Assembly (NCBI GenBank): GCA_963629575.1
Contig: CAVGIM010000001.1
Span: forward strand, 62,001 to 126,000
DNA: 64,000 nt
Reading direction: 5' to 3'
DNA from: Hallerella sp963629575
GTDB lineage: Bacteria; Fibrobacterota; Fibrobacteria; Fibrobacterales; Fibrobacteraceae
The translations under genes were made by a program, and so were the position numbers. The notes under the pieces were generated by a model, which was not told the origin of the DNA, made no database searches, and worked only from the letters and a program-made list of their open reading frames with translations. Each line of letters begins with the position of its first letter. The stretch's first letter is position 1. Positions 16,556 to 25,396 of the stretch are shown piece after piece.

Positions 16556-18000
16556 TATTTTGCCTTTTCGTGTCCGCGTCTTTCTTCTTTCTTTTCGTAT
16601 TCCTTCCAGTAGAACTGGTCGAGAAGATAGGCGAGAACTTCCTTGTCTTCGGGATTCTTGGTGAGTTCATCGACTAGCGGCAAGAATCTGCGGAGGCGTT
16701 CCTTTTTCATTTGCCCGAGAACGCGCTTTTCGCGGTCGAGCTCCGCCGCGGTGCGCTGACGAATGCGGTTTGCGAGTTCCTCTTCGGTAATCGCCGGCAT
16801 CTTGATGAACTGGATGCCGAAATCGACGGCAGTCTTTTGCAGTTCGATTTCCTCGACTGGCGTGATGAGCGAAATGGCGACTCCGCTTCGTCCGGCTCGA
16901 GCGGTGCGACCGCTGCGGTGGACATAGACTTCATGGTCGTCGGGATGGTCGTAGATGATGACATGCGTCACGTGAGTGACGTCGATTCCGCGGGCGGCGA
17001 CATCGGTGCAAATCAGGATGTTCAGCTGTTTTTTGCGGAACGCTTCGAGAGTTTCTTCGCGGAGCTTTTGCGAAATGTCCCCGGAGAGGGCGCCGACCCG
17101 GAACCCGTAGTTGGAAAGGACCTGTTCGAGATAGCTGACATCGCGCTTCATGTTGCAGAAAATCATGCAGCTGTCCGGGTTCTCGAGTTCGAGAATCTTG
17201 ATGGTCAGCTTGTCCTTGTCCATGACGTCGCACATGTAGTAGCGATGTTCCAGGTTGTTCGCGATGACCTTGTCGTAACTCAGGGAGAGAAATCCCGCAT
17301 TCTTGCGCTGGAATTCCCTGGCGAGGCTCTTGACCGTCTGCGGAATGGTCGCACTGAACATGGTGCAGGCGATTTCGCGCGGCAGGTAACGGCGGATGCG
17401 CTGCATGTCCGGGTAGAATCCCATGGAGAGCATTTCGTCCGCTTCGTCCATGACTAGGTCCCGGACGGAAAGAAAATCGACGTTCCCGCGCTGGGCATGG
17501 TCGAGCAGTCGGCCCGGGGTGGCGACGATAATGTGCACGCCTTCGCGGAGCGCGCGGAGTTGCGGCTCGTAATTGACGCCTCCGAAAATGGCGACCGACT
17601 TGATGCCGGTTCCCTCGGCTATCTTTTCGATTTCCGATTCGACCTGCTGAGCGAGTTCGCGGGTCGGGACGAGGATCAGCGCCTGGGGAAACTTGTGCTC
17701 GCGGACAATGACCTGGATGAGGGGGAGGACAAACGCTCCGGTCTTTCCGGAACCGGTCTTGGACTGGACCAGCATGTCGCGGGCGGAGAGCATATAGGGT
17801 ATCGTCTTGCGCTGAACGGGCATCAGGTCTGTCCAGCCGTGCCGTTCAAGCGTTGCCTTGAGGTCCGCGGGCAAGTCGTTAAAGGTGTAGTCCGGCAACT
17901 TGTTTGCCGGCTCGACGATGTGAATGGGAGTTAAAAAAGGATTGACCGGTTTTTCGACGGCTTCTTCGGAATTCGTGTTTGGATTTTTTTCTTCGCTCAT
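16555..18000 (-). CDS. DEAD-box ATP-dependent RNA helicase
   Basis: RNA helicase, 481 residues, acting in RNA unwinding, ribosome assembly or decay. Motifs in order: Q motif GWTDLMPVQRKTIP, Walker A QSKTGSGKTGAF, PTRELAQQ, TPGRLLD, VMDEADEML (DEAD), SAT, then in domain 2 TDVAARGIDV and HRSGRTARAGRSG. A charged helical tail of about 70 residues follows the core, as in CsdA/DeaD-like proteins, but no DbpA-type RNA-binding domain is recognised. The gene is first in a three-gene operon with map. A TAGTTT box lies close to the ATG, so the leader may be very short. Confidence 0.93.
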   Translation of the reverse strand: MSEEKNPNTNSEEAVEKPVNPFLTPIHIVEPANKLPDYTFNDLPADLKATLERHGWTDLMPVQRKTIPYMLSARDMLVQSKTGSGKTGAFVLPLIQVIVREHKFPQALILVPTRELAQQVESEIEKIAEGTGIKSVAIFGGVNYEPQLRALREGVHIIVATPGRLLDHAQRGNVDFLSVRDLVMDEADEMLSMGFYPDMQRIRRYLPREIACTMFSATIPQTVKSLAREFQRKNAGFLSLSYDKVIANNLEHRYYMCDVMDKDKLTIKILELENPDSCMIFCNMKRDVSYLEQVLSNYGFRVGALSGDISQKLREETLEAFRKKQLNILICTDVAARGIDVTHVTHVIIYDHPDDHEVYVHRSGRTARAGRSGVAISLITPVEEIELQKTAVDFGIQFIKMPAITEEELANRIRQRTAAELDREKRVLGQMKKERLRRFLPLVDELTKNPEDKEVLAYLLDQFYWKEYEKKEERRGHEKAK

Positions 18001-18057
18001 AACGCGGGTAAAACTAGAAATTATTGGGCTGAGCCTGGCAAGCTCGCCGCCAAGTTC

Positions 18058-18513
18058 TCAGTGCTCTCCAAGTGTCGCTTCGTAATCGGCCAGCGACTTT
18101 TCTATCGTCGGGATAACCTGGTCGGCGATTTTCTCGAAAAAAATGCATTGCGTCTTCACGGTGACATCCCGATGGCGCGCCGCATGTTCGCGAATCCAGT
18201 CGGAGACGGCGACTTGACGCTCCTTGCCCGAATTCCGGATGGCCTTTTGAATGGATGCGCTCTGGCCTTCCATGTAACGGCGCATGTCTAGAGGCATTTG
18301 CTTGTAATAGAGGTAGAGCTTGAGAAGCTGGTGCATGTCGAGCGCTTCGGCAAACTGCTTGAGTTTCTCTTTCTTGAATCGATAGAAGTCCGCAATGTTG
18401 TTCAGCATATACGGAAGAAAAAGCTCGCGCAGATAGTCGTACTTTCCTTCGGCGTATGCCTTGTCGAAGTCTTGAAAAATCTTGCTCTGCTTGTATTCTC
18501 CAGAATCTTCCAT
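18058..18513 (-). CDS. Hypothetical helical protein
   Basis: A 151-residue protein that I do not recognise. It is charged and predicted mostly helical, for example KIFQDFDKAYAEGKYDYL and KEKLKQFAEALDMHQLLKLY, and it has no signal peptide or transmembrane segment. It ends 58 bases from the helicase start and follows the U32 protein gene by 30 bases on the same strand. A TATAAA box only nine bases before the ATG suggests its own promoter with a very short leader. Confidence 0.6.
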   Translation of the reverse strand: MEDSGEYKQSKIFQDFDKAYAEGKYDYLRELFLPYMLNNIADFYRFKKEKLKQFAEALDMHQLLKLYLYYKQMPLDMRRYMEGQSASIQKAIRNSGKERQVAVSDWIREHAARHRDVTVKTQCIFFEKIADQVIPTIEKSLADYEATLGEH

Positions 18514-18543
18514 AAAACGAAATTTATAATCCTGTTTGCCTGT

Positions 18544-19845
18544 TTAATGTTTTTTTAAAACCAAAAATGCGAAATTTTTGAAAGCTGTGCGTCTTGTCAC
18601 ATCGGAATGTAGCCGGACAAACCCTTCGGTTCCCGGATGTAGCGCTTCGACCGGAACGCCTTTCGCGTTTTTCAGCTCGGAGAGGGAAACGGATTCGCGA
18701 ATTTCCGGATCGAACCAGACGATTGGGGTCTTTCGGTCAAACCGGTTCTTGACGCGAACATGGATCGTGCCGTCTTCGTCGATGTCTTCTATCTGTGCGG
18801 CGACGGCTCCGGTTTTCGAAGGTTCCTGTGTGGATTCGTAATTCTGGGGGAGCGGGCCGGCAAAGAATCCGGGCATCCGTCCGCGGCTGTCCGTGTCGGA
18901 AACCAGTTCGCGGGAAACCTGGGGAATTTCTTCTCCGGCGAGGCAGGCGTCGAGAGCCTTGCGGTAGGCGGCGACGACCGACGAAAGGTAATAGACGCTG
19001 CGTGTTCGCCCTTCGATTTTAAAGCTCTGGATCTTTCCTTGGACAAGATCGGGAATGACTTCGAGCGCGCAAAGGTCTCGGCTGCTCATGAAGTAGGTTC
19101 CCCAGCGGTCTTCGTCGAGAGCTATCGGTTCCGCGGGATTTTCGGAATCCGCGTTGGAACGTTCCAGATAGAATTCGCCTTCCTGCGCTTGGTAATCATC
19201 GGACTGGACTTCGGAATTGGCGTAGAGGCGGTAGGGCATTCGGCAGGAATTGTTGCACATTCCCTGGTTGGCATCGCGGTGCGTCGTCCAGTTGCTGAGC
19301 ATGCAGCGTCCGGACATCGCCATGCAGACGTTGCCGTGGACGAAGACTTCGAGTTCTAGCCCGGGGCATTTTCCCTGGATTTCCAGAACTTCCTTGAGAC
19401 GAAGCTCGCGCGAAAGGATGATGCGGGAAACTCCGATGGATTGCCAGAATTGCGCCGTCAGGTAGTTTGTCGTGTTCGCCTGTACGGAAAGGTGAATCGG
19501 CGTCTTCGGGGATTCCTTGCGTACAAACGAAACGATTCCCGGGTCAGCGACAATCAAGGCGTCGGGACTTAATTCGAGTGCGGCGAGAAGAGCCTTTTGA
19601 AACGGTTCCACCTTGGCGTTTCGCGCAATGATATTGCTTGTCAGGTAAAACTTTTTTCCCGCCATTCGGCAGGCCTGGATACCCTTTTCCAAATCTTCGA
19701 GCGAACGAAAGCCGTTTTCCCTTGCGCGAAGCGAAAAGGCGGGCTGCCCCGCATAGACGGCGTCCGCTCCATAGGCGAGGGCGTATTCCAAACGTTTCAA
19801 GTCTCCTGCCGGAGCGAGCAGTTCCGGCATATAGCTCTTTACCAT
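18544..19845 (-). CDS. Peptidase U32 family protein (TrhP/YegQ-like)
   Basis: 433 residues. The N-terminal TIM-barrel-like part starts PELLAPAGDLKRLEYALAYG, and the U32 signature region EVFVHGNVCMAMSGRCMLSN is followed by a Cys-rich NQGMCNNSCRMPYRLY, typical of iron-sulphur-binding U32 proteins. Family members act in tRNA uridine hydroxylation (TrhP), rRNA hydroxylation (RlhA) or ubiquinone synthesis rather than as proteases; the overall length and the C-terminal small beta domain (EDGTIHVRVKNRF) fit TrhP best. An alternative start is the second Met at residue 6. Its start overlaps the end of the preceding outer-membrane protein gene by seven bases. Confidence 0.85.
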   Translation of the reverse strand: MVKSYMPELLAPAGDLKRLEYALAYGADAVYAGQPAFSLRARENGFRSLEDLEKGIQACRMAGKKFYLTSNIIARNAKVEPFQKALLAALELSPDALIVADPGIVSFVRKESPKTPIHLSVQANTTNYLTAQFWQSIGVSRIILSRELRLKEVLEIQGKCPGLELEVFVHGNVCMAMSGRCMLSNWTTHRDANQGMCNNSCRMPYRLYANSEVQSDDYQAQEGEFYLERSNADSENPAEPIALDEDRWGTYFMSSRDLCALEVIPDLVQGKIQSFKIEGRTRSVYYLSSVVAAYRKALDACLAGEEIPQVSRELVSDTDSRGRMPGFFAGPLPQNYESTQEPSKTGAVAAQIEDIDEDGTIHVRVKNRFDRKTPIVWFDPEIRESVSLSELKNAKGVPVEALHPGTEGFVRLHSDVTRRTAFKNFAFLVLKKH

Positions 19846-21326
19846 TTGAAACCTAGCCTCGTATAGATTTTTTCGTCGTGGAAAAGCGTAAATTCGAGCG
19901 AATAGAAAAGATAGTCTCCGCTGTAGCTGATCGCCGGCGATAGCGAGTACTTCATGTCGGCTCCGTCGATAAATTTTTTTGGCAGTTTAAAATGGTTGCT
20001 TGTCGGAGTCGAATCGTTGATAGCGCTGCCGTAGTCGGTGCCTTTCCAGATCCAGGAATTCCGGATGTTGATGTTCAGCCTGTGCGCGATTCTCGCGTAG
20101 AGGGCAAAATCGATCGCTTGGCTGTTTGGACCGTTCGGGGCACCGAGAGGTTCTCCGAGGTTTGCCGCCTGGGCTGTGTTCGGGTGAAAGTGGCTATAGA
20201 CATACGGCTCGACGCGGGCGTATTCCGCAATCGCTCCCGCTTCGATTCGTTTGTTGTGAACGTAAAAATCCTTGCCGACTTGCGTTCCGGCCATCCAGGC
20301 CCATTTCGCCTCGATGTTGTCGTTCCTTACAAGGCTGATGGGACTTTCGAAATCGTCGATGTAGAACTCCGTGTAAATTCGCGCCAGATGGAATAGGCGG
20401 TAGTTGGCGTCAAAGGCGAGCGCGCCGTTATTGTTGTTTTCCGAAAAGTTTCCCTTTTCCATGAACAGGGGGACTATCGGCACAAAGAGCCAGGGCTTGT
20501 TTTCGTTGTAGAGAATCTGCGTCTCGCTCATGCCGAGAACGAGATTGCCGAGGTTGAGTTCGTAGCGGTGCGCGTAGAGATTGCGGTCGTTGGTGTTTTT
20601 GCCGCTCATGCTGTTCTTGTAGATGCGCAGGTCGCCATAGAGGCTGATGACCGACAGGGGGCCGACGTGAAATTCAAACGAAAGCGTGTTGTAGGGGAGG
20701 GCGAACTGGTTGAGCGTCAGGTTGTTGAAGTAGCCCGGGCCGAAATGGAAAACGTCGCGGGCTAGCATCAGACGGGCAAATCCCATGTTGATGGCGAACA
20801 TTCCGCGGTAACGCGCGTAGCTCGCATATTCCACCCCGCTGTTGTTTTCCTCTTTCTGAAATTCGACAAATTCTCCATCGAACGATTTCGGGTAATCGGC
20901 GCTGTGGCTTTCTACGTAGATTCGCGCATCGAGCATAAACTCTGCGGAGTCGCGGTATCCGCGCAGATAGATTCCCCCGTCCATTCCGGGCCAGATCGTG
21001 TCGCCGAGAGCTTCGCCACCGCGGTAGTCGATTCCTCCGACTAGGCTTGCCGCTATCGCCTGCCTTTCGTCCTGGTAGCCGAGCAGAGCGCGCCTTTCGC
21101 TTTTGGCAAAATTTTTTCGGAAGCTGGAATCGCGCCGCGGATAGTAGAACATCTGTTCCGCGTCGGTCGTGGTCTCTCGATGGTATTCAAAAAGGAGCGG
21201 GGTCGTTTCGAGCGTTCTCAGGTTTCGGCTGCGTTCGCTTGAAAATATCGGGTCGGCGTAAGGCGTCGAGAAGAGGAACGCGGCAAGGAGAAACGTTGTT
21301 CGGAATGGGCTGCTGAAAAAAGGCAT
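19839..21326 (-). CDS. Outer-membrane beta-barrel protein, Wzi/capsule-assembly-like
   Basis: 495 residues with an N-terminal signal peptide (FRTTFLLAAFLFSTPYA) and a barrel-like alternation of aromatic and polar residues ending in an aromatic residue (YTRLGFKW). The segment DVFHFGPGYFNNLTLNQFA resembles the conserved GPG region of capsule-assembly Wzi family proteins, outer-membrane lectins that hold surface polysaccharide. No other capsule genes are adjacent, so its real partner is unclear. It overlaps the U32 gene start by seven bases. Confidence 0.6.
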   Translation of the reverse strand: MPFFSSPFRTTFLLAAFLFSTPYADPIFSSERSRNLRTLETTPLLFEYHRETTTDAEQMFYYPRRDSSFRKNFAKSERRALLGYQDERQAIAASLVGGIDYRGGEALGDTIWPGMDGGIYLRGYRDSAEFMLDARIYVESHSADYPKSFDGEFVEFQKEENNSGVEYASYARYRGMFAINMGFARLMLARDVFHFGPGYFNNLTLNQFALPYNTLSFEFHVGPLSVISLYGDLRIYKNSMSGKNTNDRNLYAHRYELNLGNLVLGMSETQILYNENKPWLFVPIVPLFMEKGNFSENNNNGALAFDANYRLFHLARIYTEFYIDDFESPISLVRNDNIEAKWAWMAGTQVGKDFYVHNKRIEAGAIAEYARVEPYVYSHFHPNTAQAANLGEPLGAPNGPNSQAIDFALYARIAHRLNINIRNSWIWKGTDYGSAINDSTPTSNHFKLPKKFIDGADMKYSLSPAISYSGDYLFYSLEFTLFHDEKIYTRLGFKW

Positions 21327-21360
21327 TTTGAAAATCTAGAAAATCGAGGCTGGATAACAA

Positions 21361-21390
21361 CAGAAAAGAACCCGACCGGAGCCGGGTTCT
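21361..21390 (-). terminator. Rho-independent terminator of the decarboxylase operon
   Basis: AGAACCCG pairs with CGGGTTCT around an eight-base loop; on the minus strand it is followed by TTTTCTGTT. It lies 20 bases beyond the beta-subunit stop. Confidence 0.8.
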
Positions 21391-21410
21391 CTTGAATTTT
21401 TCGATAATGG

Positions 21411-22574
21411 CTAGGCGAGGCGTGAAATCATGTAGCCTGCGGCAATAGCCGTTCCGATGACTCCGGCAACGTTCGGTCCCATGGCGTGCATCAGGAGGAA
21501 GTTCTGCGGATCGTACTTGGCGCCTTCGAGCTGGGAAACGCGTGCCGCCATCGGTACGGCGGAGACTCCGGCGGAACCGATGAGCGGATTCACCGGATTG
21601 TTCGGGGTGCACTTGTTCATGATTTTTGCAAGCAAGAGGCCGCCAAATGTCGAGAAACCGAACGCGACAACGCCCATCGCGATAATTAGCAGAGTCTTCG
21701 GTTGGAGGAAGATGTCTGCGGACATGGTTAGTCCGACGGAGGTTCCGAGGAAGATCGTGATGATGTTCATCAGCTCGTTTTGCGCTGTCTTGACGAGGCG
21801 TTCGACCACGCCGGCTTCCTTGAAGATGTTTCCGAGCATGAGCATGATGATCAGCGCGGATGCGTCGGGAACGACCAGCACGCAGACTATCATCACCATC
21901 ACGGCAAACGCGAGACGCTCCAGCTTGCCCACTTTGCGAAGGCTCTTCATTCGAATGACGCGCTCCTTGGGAGTGGTCATCCACCGCATGATGGGCGGCT
22001 GGATGAGCGGAACGAGCGCCATGTAGGTGTAGGCTGCGACGGCGATAGGTCCAATCAGGTGCGGCGCAAGCTTGTTTGCCGTAAAGATGGATGTCGGACC
22101 GTCCGCACCGCCGATGATGCCTATCGAAGCGGCTTCTCCGAGCGTGAATCCGCCGAATGCCACCGCGCAGAACATCGTGACGAATACGCCGAACTGCGCA
22201 CCGCCGCCGAGAAGGAGCGTTCTCGGATTCGCGATGAGCGGACCGAAGTCCGTCATGGCTCCGACGCCGAGGAAGATGATGGGCGGAAACAGTTCAAGGT
22301 GAATGCCCTGGCTTATGTAGTAATACAGCCCGGCGGTCGGCGTGAACATTCCCTCGATGCTCCAGCCGCCTTCGTAAAACCCGCGGGACGGAATATTCAC
22401 GGCAAGCGCTCCGAGCGCTATCGGAAGGAGGAGCAGCGGCTCGTATTTTTTGACGATGGCGAGGTACATCAGCACAAAGCTGACAAGCCACATAATGATC
22501 ATCGAACCGGAAATGGCCGAAAAACCGGTTCCCGAAACGAACATTTCCGTGACGGAGTTTAGGATACCGTTCAT
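21411..22574 (-). CDS. Na+-translocating decarboxylase, beta (membrane pump) subunit
   Basis: Integral membrane subunit that decarboxylates carboxybiotin and uses the energy to export Na+. 387 residues and highly hydrophobic, with the family hallmark GGADGPTSIFTANKLAP carrying the Asp essential for Na+ binding, and FLGVGAMTDFGPLIANP. The sequence fits OadB, MmdB and GcdB equally well, so the substrate must be judged from the alpha subunit. It is last in the operon CoA-transferase, alpha, gamma, biotin carrier, beta, and is followed by a terminator. Confidence 0.93.
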   Translation of the reverse strand: MNGILNSVTEMFVSGTGFSAISGSMIIMWLVSFVLMYLAIVKKYEPLLLLPIALGALAVNIPSRGFYEGGWSIEGMFTPTAGLYYYISQGIHLELFPPIIFLGVGAMTDFGPLIANPRTLLLGGGAQFGVFVTMFCAVAFGGFTLGEAASIGIIGGADGPTSIFTANKLAPHLIGPIAVAAYTYMALVPLIQPPIMRWMTTPKERVIRMKSLRKVGKLERLAFAVMVMIVCVLVVPDASALIIMLMLGNIFKEAGVVERLVKTAQNELMNIITIFLGTSVGLTMSADIFLQPKTLLIIAMGVVAFGFSTFGGLLLAKIMNKCTPNNPVNPLIGSAGVSAVPMAARVSQLEGAKYDPQNFLLMHAMGPNVAGVIGTAIAAGYMISRLA

Positions 22575-22586
22575 AGGGGATTTCCT

Positions 22587-22985
22587 TTAGGCGATAGTCA
22601 TCAGGATCTGCCCTTCCGAGACGGATTCCTGTTCCTTGACCGCGATGGACGCAACGGTTCCGTCGCAGGGACAAACGATTGAATTTTCCATTTTCATCGC
22701 TTCGAGAACGGCGACTTCCTGGTTCATCTTGACCGTGTCGCCAACCTTGACCTTGAGCTTGAAGACGATTCCCATCATGGGGCTTGGAACCGGGGTGCCG
22801 CTAGCGGGAGCCGCAGGTGCCGCAACCGGTGCAGCCGCGGGAGCCTTTGAAACCGTCTGCGCGCAGACGGTTGCCGGAGCCACCGAGACGGGTGCCGCAA
22901 CCTGCGCTGCCTGGTTGTTGTCGAGAACTTCGACTTCGACGTCGTAGCTCTTGCCTTCGAAAGTGATGCGGATGGTCTTTTTCAT
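22587..22985 (-). CDS. Biotin carboxyl carrier subunit of the Na+ pump decarboxylase
   Basis: 132-residue biotinyl protein that carries CO2 from the carboxyltransferase to the membrane subunit. The biotin site is the Lys in LEAMKMENS. A flexible linker very rich in Ala, Pro and Val (KAPAAAPVAAPAAPASG) joins a short N-terminal domain (KKTIRITFEGKSYDVEVEVL) to the biotin domain, as in MmdC. Start at 22985 is supported by AGGAC upstream; an in-frame ATG at 23096 lies inside the gamma-subunit gene. Confidence 0.92.
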   Translation of the reverse strand: MKKTIRITFEGKSYDVEVEVLDNNQAAQVAAPVSVAPATVCAQTVSKAPAAAPVAAPAAPASGTPVPSPMMGIVFKLKVKVGDTVKMNQEVAVLEAMKMENSIVCPCDGTVASIAVKEQESVSEGQILMTIA

Positions 22986-23005
22986 AGTAGTAGTCCTGCT
23001 TTGGC

Positions 23006-23788
23006 TTAAAGCCCGTTGGAGTTTAATTCTGCGCGTCCCTGTGTGGTCCATGCCCACTCGGACGCATTTTGAGGTTTGAACTTGATGACGCGGCACGGTC
23101 CGCCGAGCACTTCCGCCGCGGCGACGGCAAAGAGAACCGCGAGCTGTTCATTGGTAAGTCCCGGATGGATGTCGAGAGCGGAGACCGCCGCGATGCCGAG
23201 GAACGCCTGGAGTTGCCCGTTGGTAAAACCGGGGTGGACGCTTGGCGCGTTCGGATCGAGGCTGCATTTTGCCGGGGAAGGCGCTGGCTGCCGGATAGCG
23301 CCTTCGTCCGGCTGCGCCTTGGGTTTTGAAAAGCGCGGAAGGATGACCTTGTTTACGAGAAAGTTCATCGCATAGGAAAGAATGCAGAGCCCGATGATGA
23401 CTAGCATCACGATGATGAGACCCGTTGCCTGGAATTCGACCAGTTTCCCCAGGGTGAACTTTTCCGTCGTGCCCTGCTCGGTGACGTATTCCGAACCGAG
23501 CTTTGCCTTCGCGATAGGGATGTGCTGGTTCCCTGCGATGCTTGCGAGGCTGTCTTGCCGGGCGTTCGCTTCGCGGGACTCTGCGTTCGTCTTGTAGAGA
23601 ACCGTTACCTTGTGGCCGGATTCGTAGATCTGAAGCACGGTCGAATCGGGCATCAGCTGAAGCTGCTTTGCGATAGGACCGCTGATCGAGTCGGGAAGGT
23701 TTGCCAGCTGTTCTGCGAAACGGGCAGGAACGGAATGCAGACCTGCGGAAAGCGGCTGCGCGCTGTCGAGTTGTTCTGTTGTTGTCAT
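23006..23788 (-). CDS. Na+-pump decarboxylase gamma/delta subunit with C-terminal repeat extension
   Basis: Small membrane subunit that stabilises the decarboxylase complex. 260 residues, longer than a typical OadG/MmdD of about 80-120. One transmembrane helix (LIIVMLVIIGLCILSYAM) follows a soluble N-terminal part of about 120 residues. The C-terminus holds two tandem segments, VHPGFTNGQLQAFLGIAAV and IHPGLTNEQLAVLFAVAAA, then GGPCRVIKFKPQNASEWAWT. Its ATG overlaps the stop of the alpha-subunit gene (ATGA). Confidence 0.8.
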   Translation of the reverse strand: MTTTEQLDSAQPLSAGLHSVPARFAEQLANLPDSISGPIAKQLQLMPDSTVLQIYESGHKVTVLYKTNAESREANARQDSLASIAGNQHIPIAKAKLGSEYVTEQGTTEKFTLGKLVEFQATGLIIVMLVIIGLCILSYAMNFLVNKVILPRFSKPKAQPDEGAIRQPAPSPAKCSLDPNAPSVHPGFTNGQLQAFLGIAAVSALDIHPGLTNEQLAVLFAVAAAEVLGGPCRVIKFKPQNASEWAWTTQGRAELNSNGL

Positions 23789-25338
23789 AGCGGGCTTAAT
23801 CCATGTTTTTTGTTAGGACGTTTTACGCGCTTCGAGAGGAGTGTTCTCAAGGCGAGCGAAATTTTGGAACGGGTTTCGGCGGGGTTGATGACATCGGAGA
23901 TGATGCCGGATTCCGCGGCCTGGTAAGGCTTGGAGAACTTTTCGCGGTAGTCGGCGACCAGCTTTTTGTAAAGCGCGTCCTTGTCTTCTGCCGAGGCGAG
24001 TTCCTTCTTGTAGATTATCTTGGCGGCGCCTTCGGCTCCCATGACGGCGATTTCCGCAGTGGGCCATGCATAGACGACGTCTCCGCCTAGGTCCTTGGAC
24101 GCCATGGCGATATAGGCTCCGCCGTAAGCCTTGCGCATAATGACCGTGACGAGCGGGACCGTGCAGCTTGCGTAGGCATAGAGCATTTTCGCTCCGTGGC
24201 GGATGATTCCCCCGCGTTCCTGGGCGAGTCCCGGCATAAAGCCCGGGACATCGGTGAGCGTTACGATAGGAATGTTGAACGCGTCGCAGAACATGACAAA
24301 TTCCGCGCCCTTGTCCGAGGAATCGATGTCGAGACATCCCGCCTTGAACTTGGGCTGGTTGGCGACGATGCCTGCGACCATGCCGTTGATTCGGGCAAAG
24401 CCCACGACCAGGTTCTTCGCAAAGTCCCGCTTGACTTCGAGCCATTCTCCCGGATCGACGAGACGTTCGATGACCTGGTACACGTCGAGCGGATGGTTTC
24501 CGTCCTCGGGAATGATTTCGTTCATACCGAAATCGTCTTCGAGGGAAATGTCCGTTAGCCTGTGTGGAGGCGGCTCCATGTTGTTCGACGGCAAGAAACT
24601 CAGCAGCTTCTTGATTATCTGGGCGGCATGCCTGTCATCGTTTGCGACAAAGTGGATGTTGCCGGAGACCGTCGCGTGGGCATTTGCCGTGGCGAACTTG
24701 TCGAGCGGGGCTTCTTCTCCGGTCGAAGCCTTGATCACCTGCGGACCGCAGATGAACATGTTCGAATTGTCCTTGAGCTGGATGCAGAAATCCATGAGGG
24801 CCGGGCTGTAGGAGGCTCCTCCTGCGCAAGGACCTGCGATGACCGCAATCTGAGGAACGACTCCCGATGCGAGAACGTTCGCCCGGAACACCTTGCCGTA
24901 ACCGGCGAGGCTTTTCACGCCTTCCTGGATGCGCGCTCCGCCGGAATCGTTTACGCTGATAATCGGCGTGCCGAGTTCGATGGCGCGCTGCATCGCTTCG
25001 GACATCTTCTGGGCGTGGCGACTGCCGAGCGATCCTCCGCTCACCATGAAGTCCTGGGAAATCACGGTTACCGGACGTCCTTCGACGTTTCCAATGCCCG
25101 TGACGACCCCGTCGCCGGCGAGACGCTTCTTTTCGAAACCGAAACCGCGGACGTCGTGATCGACGTGCATGCCCGCTTCCTGGAACGATCCCGCATCGAC
25201 TATTTCGTCGATGCGTTCGCGGGCGGAAAGGAGCCCCTTCGCGTGGCGGGCTTCGAGCTTGTCCGGACTGGAGCCGGAGGAAAGGGCGAACTTGCGACGT
25301 TCTTCTAGCTGATCGAGTAGTTCTTGTCTAATAGCCAT
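23785..25338 (-). CDS. Acyl-CoA carboxyltransferase, methylmalonyl-CoA decarboxylase alpha-like
   Basis: 517-residue carboxyltransferase with both crotonase-like halves: LDQLEERRKFALSSG at the start, NDSGGARIQEGVKSLAGYG and GPCAGGASYSPALMDF in the N half, and TDVPGFMPGLAQERGGIIRHGAK with KAYGGAYIAMASK in the C half. This is the PccB/MmdA type acting on short acyl-CoA, not the OadA type acting on oxaloacetate. Methylmalonyl-CoA (propionyl-CoA as product) is therefore the most likely substrate; glutaconyl-CoA is less likely. Start at 25338 chosen from AGGAA eight bases upstream. Confidence 0.88.
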   Translation of the reverse strand: MAIRQELLDQLEERRKFALSSGSSPDKLEARHAKGLLSARERIDEIVDAGSFQEAGMHVDHDVRGFGFEKKRLAGDGVVTGIGNVEGRPVTVISQDFMVSGGSLGSRHAQKMSEAMQRAIELGTPIISVNDSGGARIQEGVKSLAGYGKVFRANVLASGVVPQIAVIAGPCAGGASYSPALMDFCIQLKDNSNMFICGPQVIKASTGEEAPLDKFATANAHATVSGNIHFVANDDRHAAQIIKKLLSFLPSNNMEPPPHRLTDISLEDDFGMNEIIPEDGNHPLDVYQVIERLVDPGEWLEVKRDFAKNLVVGFARINGMVAGIVANQPKFKAGCLDIDSSDKGAEFVMFCDAFNIPIVTLTDVPGFMPGLAQERGGIIRHGAKMLYAYASCTVPLVTVIMRKAYGGAYIAMASKDLGGDVVYAWPTAEIAVMGAEGAAKIIYKKELASAEDKDALYKKLVADYREKFSKPYQAAESGIISDVINPAETRSKISLALRTLLSKRVKRPNKKHGLSPL

Positions 25339-25396
25339 TTCAAGATTCCTTTGGAAAACTGTTGCATGTAGCAAAATAGAATTCCAAAGACCTTCG

